Assembly: GCF_002291145.1 (NCBI RefSeq)
Contig: NZ_NTGE01000099.1
Coordinates: 303,957-367,956, forward strand
Length of the DNA stretch: 64,000 nucleotides
Direction: 5' to 3'
Origin: Streptomyces sp. SA15
GTDB lineage: Bacteria; Actinomycetota; Actinomycetes; Streptomycetales; Streptomycetaceae
Shown: positions 53,787 through 63,718 of the stretch, piece by piece
Layout of the letters: each line of letters opens with the position of its first letter
How positions within the stretch are numbered: position 1 is the first letter of the stretch
Translations under genes and position numbers: made by a program
Notes under the pieces: generated by a model
What the model was told of the DNA's origin: nothing
The model's database searches: none
What the model saw: only the letters and a program-made list of their open reading frames with translations

Positions 53787-54833
53787 TCAGACCAGTCCGA
53801 CGTCCTGGAGCATGGCCAGCGTCTCCTGGAGGGAGTCCAGCTTGCCGAGGTCGATGTCGGGGGACTCCAGCGACTCGAACGCGGGCAGGCCCTCCACGCT
53901 GCTGGTGACGCCCGCGGCCAGCGGGTACTCCTTCGTCTTGTCCGCGAAGTAGGTCTGCGCCTCCTTCGACAACAGGTAGTCCACGGCCTTCTGCGCGGTC
54001 TCGCTCTGCCCGCTGTCCTCGAGGATGCCCGCGCCGGCGACATTGATCAGCGCGCCGGGGTCGTCGCCGGGCAGGAAGTGCAGCTTGGAGTCGACCTTGT
54101 CCTCGCCCTTCTCGGCGACCCGCTCGTACCAGTAGTAGTGGTTGACCAGGCCTAGGGAGACCTCGCCGGACTCGACGGCGTCCAGGGTGGCGAGGTTGTG
54201 GGCGTACGTCTTGGCGCCGTTGGCCTTCAGGTCCTTCAGCCACTCGCGGGTGGCGTCGTCGCCCTTGAGGACGCGCATGCCGGTGACGAAGGCCTGGAAG
54301 GAGGCGTTGGTCGGCGCGAAGCCGACCTTGTCCTTCCACTCCGGCTCGACCACGTCGAAGACACTGTCCGGGACGTCGTCCTCGGCGACCTTGTCCGGGT
54401 TGTACGCGATGACGCGGACGCGTCCCGAGAGGCCGACCCAGTCACCGCCGGAGCCGCGGTACGCCTCGTCGACCTTGTCGAGGGTGGCCGAAGGCAGCTT
54501 CCGCAGCATGCCCTCCTTGGACAGGGCGCCCAGCGCGCCGGCGTCCTGGGAGAAGAACAGCCCGGCCTTGGTGCGGTCGCCCTCCTCCAGGATCTGGGCG
54601 GCGAGCTCCGCGCTGTCGCCGTACCGCACCTCGACCTCGGCGCCGACGGCCTTCTCCAACTTGTCCAAAAGTGGCTTGACCAGCTTCTCGTTGCGGCCGG
54701 AGTAGATGACGAGGGAGGAGGCGTCGCCCTCGCCCCCGCCGTCCTTGCCGTCGGAGCCGCACGCCGCGAGGGCGGGGAGCAGCAGACCGGCCGCGACCAG
54801 CGCGGTCGTCCGGCGAACCGAGGGGCGTCGCAT
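53787..54833 (-). CDS. Iron(III)-binding lipoprotein (FbpA/FutA-like)
   Basis: A 348-residue extracellular solute-binding protein, class SBP_bac_6/11. The signal has lipobox LPALAAC; the mature part starts LVIYSGRNEKLVKPLLDKLEKA, with GLFFSQDAGALGALSKEGML and LVNHYYWYERVAEKG. The consecutive Tyr pair in NHYYWYE matches the iron-coordinating tyrosines of FbpA. It is the first gene of the iron importer operon. A 19-bp iron box lies about 117 bp upstream, in the divergent promoter region. Confidence 0.93.
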   Translation of the reverse strand: MRRPSVRRTTALVAAGLLLPALAACGSDGKDGGGEGDASSLVIYSGRNEKLVKPLLDKLEKAVGAEVEVRYGDSAELAAQILEEGDRTKAGLFFSQDAGALGALSKEGMLRKLPSATLDKVDEAYRGSGGDWVGLSGRVRVIAYNPDKVAEDDVPDSVFDVVEPEWKDKVGFAPTNASFQAFVTGMRVLKGDDATREWLKDLKANGAKTYAHNLATLDAVESGEVSLGLVNHYYWYERVAEKGEDKVDSKLHFLPGDDPGALINVAGAGILEDSGQSETAQKAVDYLLSKEAQTYFADKTKEYPLAAGVTSSVEGLPAFESLESPDIDLGKLDSLQETLAMLQDVGLV

Positions 54834-54949
54834 GGTGTGTGCCTTCCTGCGGGGCTCGCCTTGTTGCCGCCGCCGGTCATGTCGGTGGAGAGCGGGGGCG
54901 AAGCGGAACCTGTGACTCTTCTGTGGCTTGATTATGTCCCTGCTATGAA

Positions 54950-54968
54950 TAAGGTAAGGATTACCTAA
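54950..54968. promoter_or_regulatory. DmdR1/IdeR-type iron box shared by divergent genes
   Basis: TAAGGTAAGGATTACCTAA agrees closely with the 19-bp actinobacterial iron box (TTAGGTTAGGCTMACCTAA), with the conserved RGGTNAGGNNNNCCTAA spacing. It is between the leftward Fe(III) importer and the rightward adenylation-acyltransferase gene, 53 bp before the latter's start. With iron-loaded DmdR bound, both operons would be repressed; iron limitation would induce them. Confidence 0.85.
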
Positions 54969-55020
54969 ACGTCAAGGGTTCTGTGCTGAAGCGGACGTTG
55001 CCGCGGAAAGGGCGCGCCCC

Positions 55021-57728
55021 GTGCTCCACCCCTCCGAGCCCCTCCCGGCTCCGTCCCCCGTGCATCTGCTGCCCGCACAGCCCCTGCGGCCTGTACGGCC
55101 TGCACGGCCTGCACGGCCTCTGCGACCGAACGGCGTGCCCTTCGCGCGCGAACTCGCGGCCTACGGCGACCGCGTCGCGCTCGTCACGCCGGAGGGGGAG
55201 CTGTCGTACCGCGAACTGGCCGAGCGGGTGGCCGCCACCGCCGAGCGTCTCGGGCCCGTACGGCGGCTGGTGCTGCTGGCCGGGGCCAACCGGACCGACG
55301 CGCTCGTCATCCATCTCGCCGCCCTGTCCGCCGGTCACCCCGTCCTGCTCGTCCCCGGCGACAGCGAGAGCACGATCCGCTCGCTGACCGAGGCGTACGC
55401 CCCCGACGTCGTGGCTCGCCCGGATGCCGACGGGACGTGGATCCTCGACGAGCGGCACCGCGGCAGCGTCCACACCCTCCACCCGGACCTCGCCCTGCTG
55501 CTGAGCACCTCCGGCTCGACCGGCTCGCCCAAGCTGGTGCGGCTCTCCCACGAGAACCTCCAGGCCAACGCCGAGTCCATCGCCGCGTACCTCGGCCTCG
55601 ACGACACCGACCGGGCGGCCACCACGCTGCCCCCGCACTACTGCTACGGCCTGTCCGTCATCCACAGCCATCTGGTGCGCGGCGCCGGGCTGATCCTCAC
55701 CGAGCGGTCGGTGTCCGAGGCGGCCTTCTGGAAGGAGTTCCGCGCCACCCGCGGCACCTCGCTGGCCGGCGTGCCGTACACCTTCGACCTTCTCGACCGG
55801 GTCGGCTTCGACCGGATGGACCTGCCGCACCTGCGCCGCGTCACCCAGGCCGGGGGCCGGCTGGCACCGGAACGCGTCACCCGGTACGCCGAGTTGGGCC
55901 GCCGCTCGGGCTGGAGCTGTTCGTGATGTACGGCCAGACCGAGGCCACGGCCCGCATGGCCTACCTCCCGCCGCGGCTCGCCGCCGAGCGCCCCGAGGCG
56001 GTCGGTGTGCCGATACCCGGCGGCACCTTCCGGCTGCGGCCGGTCGACGGCCACGGTCCGGACACCGGTGAACTGGTCTACTCGGGGCCGAACGTGATGC
56101 TCGGTTACGCGGAGCGCCCGGCCGACCTCGCCCTCGGCCGGACCGTGGCGGAACTGCACACCGGGGACCTCGCCCGGCGCGCGTCCGACGGGCTGTACGA
56201 GATCGTGGGCCGCCGCAGCCGCTTCGTGAAGATCCTCGGGCTGCGGATCGATCCGCAGCGCGTCGAGTCCCTGCTGGAGGAGCGCGGGGTCACCGCGTAC
56301 TGCGCGGGCGACGGGGAGGCGCTCGCGGTGGCCGCGCTCGGACCCGCCGGTGACCACGCACAGATCCGGCGGCTGGTCGCGCAGGAGTGCGGGCTCCCGT
56401 CCCATGCCGTACGGGTCCGGGTCCTCGACCGACTCCCCCGCCTGGCCACGGACAAGCCCGACTACGAGGCCGTACGGCGGCTGACGCGCCCCGCGCAGGG
56501 GGAGACCCCCGACCCCGGTGACGATCTCCGCCGCCTCTACGCGGAGATCCTCGACCACGCCGACGTCACCGAGGACAGCAGCTTCGCCGGCCTGGGCGGC
56601 GACTCACTGTGCTACGTCGAGATGTCCCTGCGCCTGGAGGAGGCCCTGGGCCACCTGCCCACCGACTGGCACAGGCGGACGATCCGCGAGCTGCGGACCA
56701 TGGCGGCGCCCACGACCCGGGGACCGGAAGGACAGGGCGGAAACGGCGGACAGGGCGGACAGAACGGGCCGCAGTCGCGGCGGGCCCGCACGGCCACGGG
56801 CCTCCTGGAGGCACTGCGCTCCTGGACCAGCCCGACGTCCTGGCGGACCCGCCGCACCCTGGAGACCGGCATCGCCCTGCGCGCCGTAGGGATCGTCCTC
56901 ATCGTCGGCTCGCACATACAGCTCTTCGACATCAAGGGCTTCGCCCACATCCTCCTCTGCGTCGCGGGCTACAACTTCGCCCGCTTCCAGCTGACCGACG
57001 CGGGACGCCGCGAGCGCGTACGGCACCTGTGGCGCAGCATCGCCCGCATCGCGGTACCGAGCATGGTGTGGATCACCGGCGCGGTGGTCCTGACCGACTT
57101 CTACGACCCGGCCAACGCCCTGCTGCTCAACAGCGTCCTCGACCAGGGCAACGACCGGTTCGACTGGGCCTACTGGTTCGTGGAGGCCCTGGTCTACTTC
57201 CTCGTCTTCCTCGCCGTCCTCATGGCCGCACCGCTGCTGGACCGGCTGGAGCGGCGGTACGCGTTCGGCGTGCCGCTGGCCCTCACGGCCGTCGGCCTGG
57301 TCGGCCGCTACGACCTGCTGGGCCTGGCGTCCGCCCGCCCCCAGCTGAGCCCCACCGTGGTCTTCTGGCTGTTCACGCTCGGGTGGGCGGCCGCGCGGGC
57401 CTCCACCGTGCGGCAACGGGCACTGCTGACGGCGGTGCTGGTGCTCACCGTGCCCGGCCTGTTCCATGACCAGCCCCTGCGCACGACCCTCGTGATCGTC
57501 GGGCTGGCGCTGCTGATCTGGGTGCCGACCCTGCCCAGCCTCGGCCCGCTCAGCGCGCTCGCGGGCGTGCTGGCGAGCAGTTCCCTCTACATCTACCTGA
57601 CCCATTACCAGGTCTACCCCTACCTCCAGGAGGACTTCCCCCTCACCGCCCTGTTCGTCTCTCTCGTGGTCGGCATCGGCTACGCGGCGGTCGTGATCCG
57701 GGGGACGCGGACGGTCCGGTGGCTGTGA
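55021..57728 (+). CDS. Adenylation-carrier-acyltransferase-3 fusion, one frameshift
   Basis: The two frames form one gene of about 902 codons. Residues 35-500: AMP-forming adenylation domain (LLLSTSGSTGSPKLVRLSHEN, MYGQTEATARMAYLP, LHTGDLARR, GRRSRFVKILGLRIDP, with Lys in RLATDKPDY). Residues 505-560: carrier domain with phosphopantetheine Ser in FAGLGGDSLCYVEMSLRLEE. Residues 610-902: acyltransferase-3 membrane domain (IALRAVGIVLIVGSHIQLFDI, SSSLYIYLTHYQVYPYLQ). Near 55907 one G is missing in TCGGGCTGGAGCTG, so the first frame stops at 55926. GTG 55021 is a likely start. The product would activate an acid, hold it as a thioester and transfer it at the membrane; the acyl group is unknown. Confidence 0.82.
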
Positions 57729-57863
57729 CATGGACTCTGGTCATGACCATGCTGTTAGGCTCCGCTCACACGCGTGGGGGGAGCGGCCGGGGGGCCGACG
57801 GGGAAATGCCAGGGCGTTGCCGTATGTCCCGCCATGCCTTCTTCTTGCCTTTCAGGAGGAACC

Positions 57864-60800
57864 GTGGCCCGACTCGGCCGACGCCGGCACAGACACAGAC
57901 CGGCACTTGGTTCACGCTCAGCACGTCTCGGTCCGCTGACGGCACGTACCGCGGCCGTCCTCGCGGCGGCACTGACGCTCAGCCTCCCGCTCGCCGCCGT
58001 ACCGCCCTCGGCGGCAGCCGCGCCGCAGTCGGCCGCCGCGGCGGGAGATTTCGTACTGCCCGCCGCCCCGCGTGCCGTCCCCAGGGCCACGCAGATCCTC
58101 AACGCGGGGACCACCGGCTTCCTTTGGGCGCAGGAGGGCGACGACCGGCTCCTGTGGACGGATTACGCCACCGGCACCACGACCGCGCTGGAGCAGCACC
58201 TGGACGTCCCGGTGCAGTACGACATCGACAGCGGCTACTTCCAGCAGGCCGCCTCCTTCCAGCTCGGCCACTACGGGGACGGGTCCGACACCGTCGCCCT
58301 GTACTCCGAGGAGGACTCCCAAGTCACCCTCCTCCAGGGCGCGGGCACCTCGGGCGGCACCACCGTGGTGCCCGTGCCCGAGTACCACACCTACCAGGGC
58401 ACCTTCGGCAGCACCGTCCTCACCAGCACCAGCCGCGGCACCGGAAACCCGAATGCCTACCAGCTGTGGCGCGTTCAGGACGGCGGCGGGGTCGGGCAGA
58501 CGCCCGTGACCGGGCTGCCGGACGGCGCGGGAAACATCGTCGTCGAGGACGGCGACGCCCGGTCCGTCATCCTCCGCTACGACATCGACGGCGACGAAGG
58601 CTGGGGCCACTGGGGCATCGTCGACCTCGCCACCGGCGCGTTCAGCGCGCTCCCCGACCGGGTCGACCCGGACGACGGCTGGGAGGTGACCGGCTTCCGG
58701 CTGGGTGCCGACTCGGTGCTGCGGCTGCGCAGCGGGCGCTCCAAGGCGGACCTGTACGACCGCGCCGACCTGTCCGCCGCGCCCCGTGCGTTCGACACGG
58801 GCGCCCTGACCTACCAGGCTTCCTACGGGATCGTGGGCGACAAGCTGCTCGGCCTCGAACCGGTGGCGCCCGGCGACAGCAAGTACCGGGGCCAGCCGCT
58901 GTGGGCCCTCACGACCGACGGCACGGACACCGGCCTGACCAAGGTCATGGACCCGGCCGCCCACGGGATCGTCCAGGCGCCGGACGGCTCCGTGCTCGTT
59001 GCGGGCGCCCAGCAATACGTCGAGCAGGGCGACCTCGACTGGGGCGTGTACCGGATCGCCCGGGCCGCCGACGGCTCGCTCACCCGCAGCCGCCTGACCG
59101 CCGTGCAGCCGATGCCCGCGCAGGTCTACGGCCTCTCGCTCGGCAGCGGCATCCTCACCACGGCCGACAACAGCACGCTGTACGAGCCCGGCACGATCAT
59201 CGGCGCCTATCGCAGCACCTGGCTCACGACGAGCGGCACTCCGGGCGTCGCCAAGGCCACCGTGGACGGGCTGGTCAACGGGTCGGACGGCGACTGCACC
59301 GCCGGCGCCACCCGCTGTATCCGGATGTTCGCCGACGGCACCGGCCACCACGGCCGCCACGACGCCACCGAGTCCGGCCTGACCATGCTGCGCGCCAACG
59401 GCGCCACCACCTGGGGCCCGACCCTCGACACCGGCGATGACGGCCCCCAGCTCAAGGATCTCTCGGGACGGTACGCGGTCGTCGACGGCGCCTCCTCCGG
59501 CTACCAGTACACAGGCGAGTTCGCCAGCGCCGCGGCGGGCAAGGTCCTGCAGAAGCGCGACCGGGTCGCCGCGGCCGTCTGGGGCAACACCCTGTGGAGC
59601 GGCGCGGCCACGGGAGGCAAGGTCACGGCCACCCGGCTCCCGTCCGGCACCGCCGTGGAGTCCTTCACCACCCGCAACGGCTGCACTCCGTCCAGCCTCC
59701 AGGCCGTGGGCCGCTGGGTGTACTGGACCTGCGTGGACGCCTGGGGCGACGTCCAGGGCTCCGGCGTCTACGACCGTACGGCCAAGCGCACCGCCACCGC
59801 CCCGGCGAGCAGGGTCCTCCTCGGTGACGGGTATCTCGTCGAGCGCGTCGGCGGAATCGAGTCGGGCAGCGGGCTGAAGCTCGTCGACCTGCACAACGGA
59901 CTGCCGTCCAGCGGCGATCACACGGAACTGCCGAGCCGCAAGCTGGCCGACTGGACCGACATCGGCCGGGACAACCTCAGGGTGGGCCTGAACTGGACGG
60001 TGGACCGTTTCGGCGGCGGTGTCGCCTACACCGACCGCGAGCAGCGCGTCCACCTCGTACCGACCGGCGTTCCGGCGTCCGCGCTGTCCGCCATCGACTC
60101 CACGGTCACGTCCGGGGCAGCGAGCTGGTCCGGCACCTGGTGGCTGTCGAAGCCCGCCGCCTCCTGGAAAGTGACCGTCCGCCACAAGGCGTCCGGCGCC
60201 ACCGTGCGTACCGTGTCCGGCTCCGCCGCCCGCGGTCTGCTGAAGGCCGCCTGGGACGGCAAGGACTCCGCGGGCCGTCTCGTCACCAACGGCACCTACA
60301 CCTGGACGCTCACCGCCCAGCCCGCCGACGGCCAGGGCGCCGCCCTCACCCTCTCCGGCAACGTCGCCGTGACGGCCGGAGCGGCGGCACCGCGCGACTA
60401 CGCGGGCAAGGACGGCGTCGGCGACGTCCTCACCCTCAACTCCTCCGGCACCCTCACCATCCAGAGCGGCACCGGCACGGGCACGCTGGGCAGCAAGGTC
60501 TCCGGCGCCGGCTGGCCGACCACGGCGAGGTTCGTGCCGTTCGGCGACCTCAGCGGCGACCGGTGCAACGACGTCCTGGTCCGGCTGAGCAGCGGCGCCC
60601 TGCGCGCCTACCGCCCGGCCTGCGGCGCGGCGCCGACGCCCTCGACGCCGTACACCACACTCGGTACCTCCGGATGGACCCAGTACGACGTGCTGACCTC
60701 GCCGGGTGACATGAGCGGTGACGGCCGCCCGGACCTGATCGCCCGCAACGCCTCGACCGGCACGGTCTACCTGTACAAGGGCACCAGCACGGGCAAGCTG

Positions 60801-61157
60801 TCGGCGCGCGTGAAGCTGTACGACAACTGGAAGACGTACAACAAGGTCGTCGGCGCCGGTGACCTGAACGGCGACGGCATCGGCGACCTCCTCGCCCAGG
60901 ACAAGTCGAACAACCTGTACCGGTACGACGGCACCGGCAAGGGCACGTTCAAGGCCCGCGTGAAGCTGTTCTCGAACTGGGGCGCTTCCTACAACGCGGT
61001 CGTCGGAGTCGGTGACTTCACCGGCGACGGCAAGAGGGACCTCGTCTCGCGCGACACCAGCGGCAACCTGTACCGCAACAGTGGTGACGGCAAGGGGTCG
61101 TTCGGCGGCCGTACGAGGATCGCGACGGGCTGGCAGGGCTACAAGGCCGTCCTATAA
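57864..61157 (+). CDS. Secreted FG-GAP/VCBS repeat protein
   Basis: A 1097-residue exported protein. The signal has a long basic N-region followed by AAVLAAALTLSLPLAAVPPSAAAA. Residues about 55-720 are a WD-like/propeller-rich region without a named domain. A FlgD-Ig-like segment (AWDGKDSAGRLVTNGTYTWTL) follows at about 790. The C-terminus has three or four FG-GAP (VCBS) repeats with calcium-binding-type loops, e.g. GDLSGDRCNDVLVR, GDMSGDGRPDLIA, GDLNGDGIGDLLA and GDFTGDGKRDLVS. It probably acts on the cell surface or outside; no catalytic residues are seen. GTG 57864 has AGGAGGA directly upstream. Confidence 0.88.
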   Translation: MARLGRRRHRHRPALGSRSARLGPLTARTAAVLAAALTLSLPLAAVPPSAAAAPQSAAAAGDFVLPAAPRAVPRATQILNAGTTGFLWAQEGDDRLLWTDYATGTTTALEQHLDVPVQYDIDSGYFQQAASFQLGHYGDGSDTVALYSEEDSQVTLLQGAGTSGGTTVVPVPEYHTYQGTFGSTVLTSTSRGTGNPNAYQLWRVQDGGGVGQTPVTGLPDGAGNIVVEDGDARSVILRYDIDGDEGWGHWGIVDLATGAFSALPDRVDPDDGWEVTGFRLGADSVLRLRSGRSKADLYDRADLSAAPRAFDTGALTYQASYGIVGDKLLGLEPVAPGDSKYRGQPLWALTTDGTDTGLTKVMDPAAHGIVQAPDGSVLVAGAQQYVEQGDLDWGVYRIARAADGSLTRSRLTAVQPMPAQVYGLSLGSGILTTADNSTLYEPGTIIGAYRSTWLTTSGTPGVAKATVDGLVNGSDGDCTAGATRCIRMFADGTGHHGRHDATESGLTMLRANGATTWGPTLDTGDDGPQLKDLSGRYAVVDGASSGYQYTGEFASAAAGKVLQKRDRVAAAVWGNTLWSGAATGGKVTATRLPSGTAVESFTTRNGCTPSSLQAVGRWVYWTCVDAWGDVQGSGVYDRTAKRTATAPASRVLLGDGYLVERVGGIESGSGLKLVDLHNGLPSSGDHTELPSRKLADWTDIGRDNLRVGLNWTVDRFGGGVAYTDREQRVHLVPTGVPASALSAIDSTVTSGAASWSGTWWLSKPAASWKVTVRHKASGATVRTVSGSAARGLLKAAWDGKDSAGRLVTNGTYTWTLTAQPADGQGAALTLSGNVAVTAGAAAPRDYAGKDGVGDVLTLNSSGTLTIQSGTGTGTLGSKVSGAGWPTTARFVPFGDLSGDRCNDVLVRLSSGALRAYRPACGAAPTPSTPYTTLGTSGWTQYDVLTSPGDMSGDGRPDLIARNASTGTVYLYKGTSTGKLSARVKLYDNWKTYNKVVGAGDLNGDGIGDLLAQDKSNNLYRYDGTGKGTFKARVKLFSNWGASYNAVVGVGDFTGDGKRDLVSRDTSGNLYRNSGDGKGSFGGRTRIATGWQGYKAVL

Positions 61158-61175
61158 GCAACATCCCGTGGCGCC

Positions 61176-61215
61176 CGGTGCCGGGCCCGGGTCTCGCGGC
61201 CCGGGCCCGGCACCG
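61176..61215 (+). terminator. Terminator after the FG-GAP gene
   Basis: CGGTGCCGGGCCCGGG and its exact complement are separated by eight bases, 18 bp after the stop. Confidence 0.8.
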
Positions 61216-61332
61216 CCGCAGACCCGCGCGGATCAGCTCTGGAACTTCGCGGAGCCGCGGGGAGTTGGCAGAATGACGTGCGGAACGCACGCGGACGACC
61301 GGAACGACACGGCTCAAGCCGAGGTGGCACGC

Positions 61333-61884
61333 ATGGCGATGTGGGATCGGATCAAGGACCAGGCCAAGGGTCTGCAGCAGCAGGCGCAGGGGACGCGGAG
61401 CGCCGGCGGACACGGGCGGCCCGGTGCGGGATCCTCCGGGGGATCGAAGGCTCAGCTGGTGAACACCCTCAAGTCCCAGCTCACTTCCCTCAAGACGGAA
61501 CTGAAGAGCGGCGCCTACCGGGACGCCAGCATGGCCATGTGCGCGCTGGTAGCCGCCGCCGACGGGCATGTCGACCCGGCCGAGCGGCAGCATGTGGAGT
61601 CGCTGCTCCTGAACAACGATGTCCTGCAGAACTTCCCGCCGGACCAGCTGCGGCAGCGCTTCAACAAGCACGTCGACCAGCTCGCGTTCAACTTCCAGCA
61701 GGGCAAGGCCGAGGCCATGCAGGAGATCGCCAAGGCCGCGAAGAAGCCGACGGAGGCCAGGGCGGTCGTACAGACCGGCTTCGTCGTCGCGGGCGCGGAC
61801 GGATACGTGGCGCCGGCCGAGGAGCAGGTCCTGCGTGAGGCGTGCTCGGTACTGGGCCTGTCCCCCCAGGAGTTCGGTCTCTGA
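61333..61884 (+). CDS. TerB family tellurite resistance protein
   Basis: A 183-residue cytosolic protein. The N-terminal 45 residues are Gln/Gly-rich; the rest is an all-helical TerB domain with two metal-binding-like helix pairs: ALVAAADGHVDPAERQHVESLL and GFVVAGADGYVAPAEEQVLREACSVLG, each with acidic DG(H/Y)V. TerB proteins are associated with metal and phage stress. ATG 61333 has GAGG eight bases upstream. It is not adjacent to the degraded terD locus at 35 kb. Confidence 0.92.
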   Translation: MAMWDRIKDQAKGLQQQAQGTRSAGGHGRPGAGSSGGSKAQLVNTLKSQLTSLKTELKSGAYRDASMAMCALVAAADGHVDPAERQHVESLLLNNDVLQNFPPDQLRQRFNKHVDQLAFNFQQGKAEAMQEIAKAAKKPTEARAVVQTGFVVAGADGYVAPAEEQVLREACSVLGLSPQEFGL

Positions 61885-61909
61885 CAACGCTCGGGCGAAC
61901 CCTTCGTGG

Positions 61910-61955
61910 GGCCGGTCCCGGGCGTCCTGCCTCGGCAGGACGCCCGGGACCGGCC
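61910..61955. terminator. Bidirectional terminator between terB-like and GH28-like genes
   Basis: A perfect 22-bp stem beginning GGCCGGTCCCGGGCG with a TC loop separates two convergent genes. Confidence 0.9.
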
Positions 61956-61963
61956 GCCGGCGG

Positions 61964-63490
61964 TCACAGGGCCGCGGCCTCCTCGGTGGTGAGGAAGCGG
62001 AGGTTCTGTACGTGCTCGTTGACGAACATGGGCACGCCGTCCGAAGCCAGGTACCACCTCGGCTTGCCCGTGCTGTCGGCGATCACCCTGCCGTTGACGC
62101 GCAGGTTCTCGAAAGTGACGTCCTTGATGGCGTGGTCCTTGTCGAGACCGGTGATGATCGACAGGTCGGCGTTCTTCCCGTTGTAGCTGAGGTCCTTGAT
62201 GTAGACGCTCTCGATGCCGCGGCCGGCCGAGGTGTTGTACTTCGGGTTGTACTCGACCCGCATGTGGATGAGCTGACCCCAGCGGAAGTCCTCCACGCGG
62301 ATGTTGTCGAACGTGACGTCCCGGACAAGATTGCTGTCGCCGACCATGAAGGCGATGGCGCCCTGGTAGGTCACCTGCGGCTCGCGGTGGTCGAGGATGT
62401 CGATGTTCTCGAAGTTCAGGTTCTCCAGCATCTCCGGGGTGTCGGAGTTGCCGTGCACGCCGATGTTGATCGGGTGGGCGACGTCGGCCCAGAGGGAGCA
62501 GTTCTTGACCGTGATGTTGCGGGTGTCGCCGTAGAAGTCCCAGCGGTGGGTGTAGAGGGCGATGCAGTCGTCGGACGTACGCAGGAAGCAGCCGTCGATC
62601 GTGACGTTCTCGGAGCAGTAGAGCTGGATGCCGTCACCCCAGCCCTGGTGGCTGAAGGCGCGCAGGTTCTTGATGGTGAGGTTCCGCGACTCGGCGACCC
62701 TGAGGTTCTCGTAGCGGGGGTTGAGGATCGTGATGCCGTCGATCGTGACGTTCTCGCACTTGCGGATGAGCATCGCGCCCCACTTGGAGTTGTAGATCAC
62801 GCCGCGGCCGATCAGCCGGGAGTTCTCCACCCCCTCGAACTGCACGAACGAGTTGAGGACCGCGCCGGGGGCCAGGTACACGGTGGTGTTGCTGGGCACC
62901 TTCAGCTCACCGTTGGCCGGCGTGTGCAGACCGGGCCCGAAGTACATGACGTTCTTGTCGCCCTCGGCGGGCGGGTCCTGCTCGAGCGGGTTCGCGAACA
63001 GGTGCAGGCAGTCGAAGATCTTGTCGTCGACCTGGACGACGACGTTGCGGGGGCGGTCCAGGGTGAAGCGCGCGGTGCTGCCGAGCACCTCGGGGGTGAT
63101 GCCGTACGAGTCCGGACGGACGCGGAACTTCTCGGCGCCGCCGGGATTGTAGGTGACCTCGACCTCGACGGTGCCGGAGAAGTCGAAGGCGGCCCACGAG
63201 GAGTTCTGGGCTCTGTTGCTGCCGGTGGTGGCGTCGATCAGCGGGAGCTTGGCCAGGTAGACACCGAGCCGCTGCCAACTGCCGCCGAGCGACCGGACCT
63301 TGACGGTGAAGGCGTTGTTGACGGGCACCTGCGGGAGGGTCGGGTGGATGACAACGATGTCGGCAGTGCCGTTCTCCTCCGCCGTGGCGGCAGCGGCCTG
63401 TGAAGAGCCCGCGACACCGCCGGCCAGGCCGGCGACAGCGAGGGCGCCCGCGGCCTGGAGGGTCGTTCGCCGGGAGAGTGACGAGCTCAT
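61964..63490 (-). CDS. Secreted GH28-like right-handed beta-helix glycosidase
   Basis: A 508-residue exported protein with a twin-arginine signal (LSRRTTLQAAGALAVAGLAG, Ala-x-Ala cleavage near residue 33). An N-terminal beta-sandwich (TADIVVIHPTLPQVPVNNAF, VEVTYNPGG) is followed by a parallel beta-helix: LIGRGVIYNSKWGAML, NVTIDGITILNPRYENL, HQGWGDGIQLYCSENV, TSDDCIALYTHRWDF, VAHPINIGVHGN. The GDGIQ and SDDC turns correspond to the acidic catalytic region of family 28/49 enzymes (polygalacturonase, isopullulanase, dextranase). The substrate is uncertain. ATG 63490 has GGAGT four bases upstream. Confidence 0.88.
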   Translation of the reverse strand: MSSSLSRRTTLQAAGALAVAGLAGGVAGSSQAAAATAEENGTADIVVIHPTLPQVPVNNAFTVKVRSLGGSWQRLGVYLAKLPLIDATTGSNRAQNSSWAAFDFSGTVEVEVTYNPGGAEKFRVRPDSYGITPEVLGSTARFTLDRPRNVVVQVDDKIFDCLHLFANPLEQDPPAEGDKNVMYFGPGLHTPANGELKVPSNTTVYLAPGAVLNSFVQFEGVENSRLIGRGVIYNSKWGAMLIRKCENVTIDGITILNPRYENLRVAESRNLTIKNLRAFSHQGWGDGIQLYCSENVTIDGCFLRTSDDCIALYTHRWDFYGDTRNITVKNCSLWADVAHPINIGVHGNSDTPEMLENLNFENIDILDHREPQVTYQGAIAFMVGDSNLVRDVTFDNIRVEDFRWGQLIHMRVEYNPKYNTSAGRGIESVYIKDLSYNGKNADLSIITGLDKDHAIKDVTFENLRVNGRVIADSTGKPRWYLASDGVPMFVNEHVQNLRFLTTEEAAAL

Positions 63491-63662
63491 GATGACTCCT
63501 TGACGGAATGGGGGCGGGTGGGGCAGAGCACCATGCTTCGTAAATGTGGTGCAAAGGCGGGCTGATCTTGCAGCCGCGCGGAAATCTCCGTCAAGGCATT
63601 GGCTGGTTTTCGAAACTTCCGGTGTCGCGATCGCTGCGGCTGCTTCACGTGACACGGACGAC

Positions 63663-63704
63663 GCCACCGGCCCGGCCGCGGAAGTGCGCGGCCGGGCCGG
63701 TGGC
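63663..63704. terminator. Terminator of the MASE1-type gene
   Basis: A perfect 18-bp stem beginning GCCACCGGCCCGGCC, with loop GAAGTG, 15 bp after the stop of the partial gene to its right. The rest of 63491-63718 holds the upstream region of the GH28-like gene. Confidence 0.8.
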
Positions 63705-63718
63705 ATCGTGGACTGTGC

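Noticed and set aside
55021..57728. Start of a non-ribosomal peptide cluster
   Set aside because: There is no condensation, thioesterase or further adenylation domain, and the third part is a membrane acyltransferase-3; an NRPS cluster is not supported.
57729..57863. Riboswitch upstream of the FG-GAP gene
   Set aside because: The leader has G-rich runs but no match to the c-di-AMP (ydaO) or other riboswitch cores I know.
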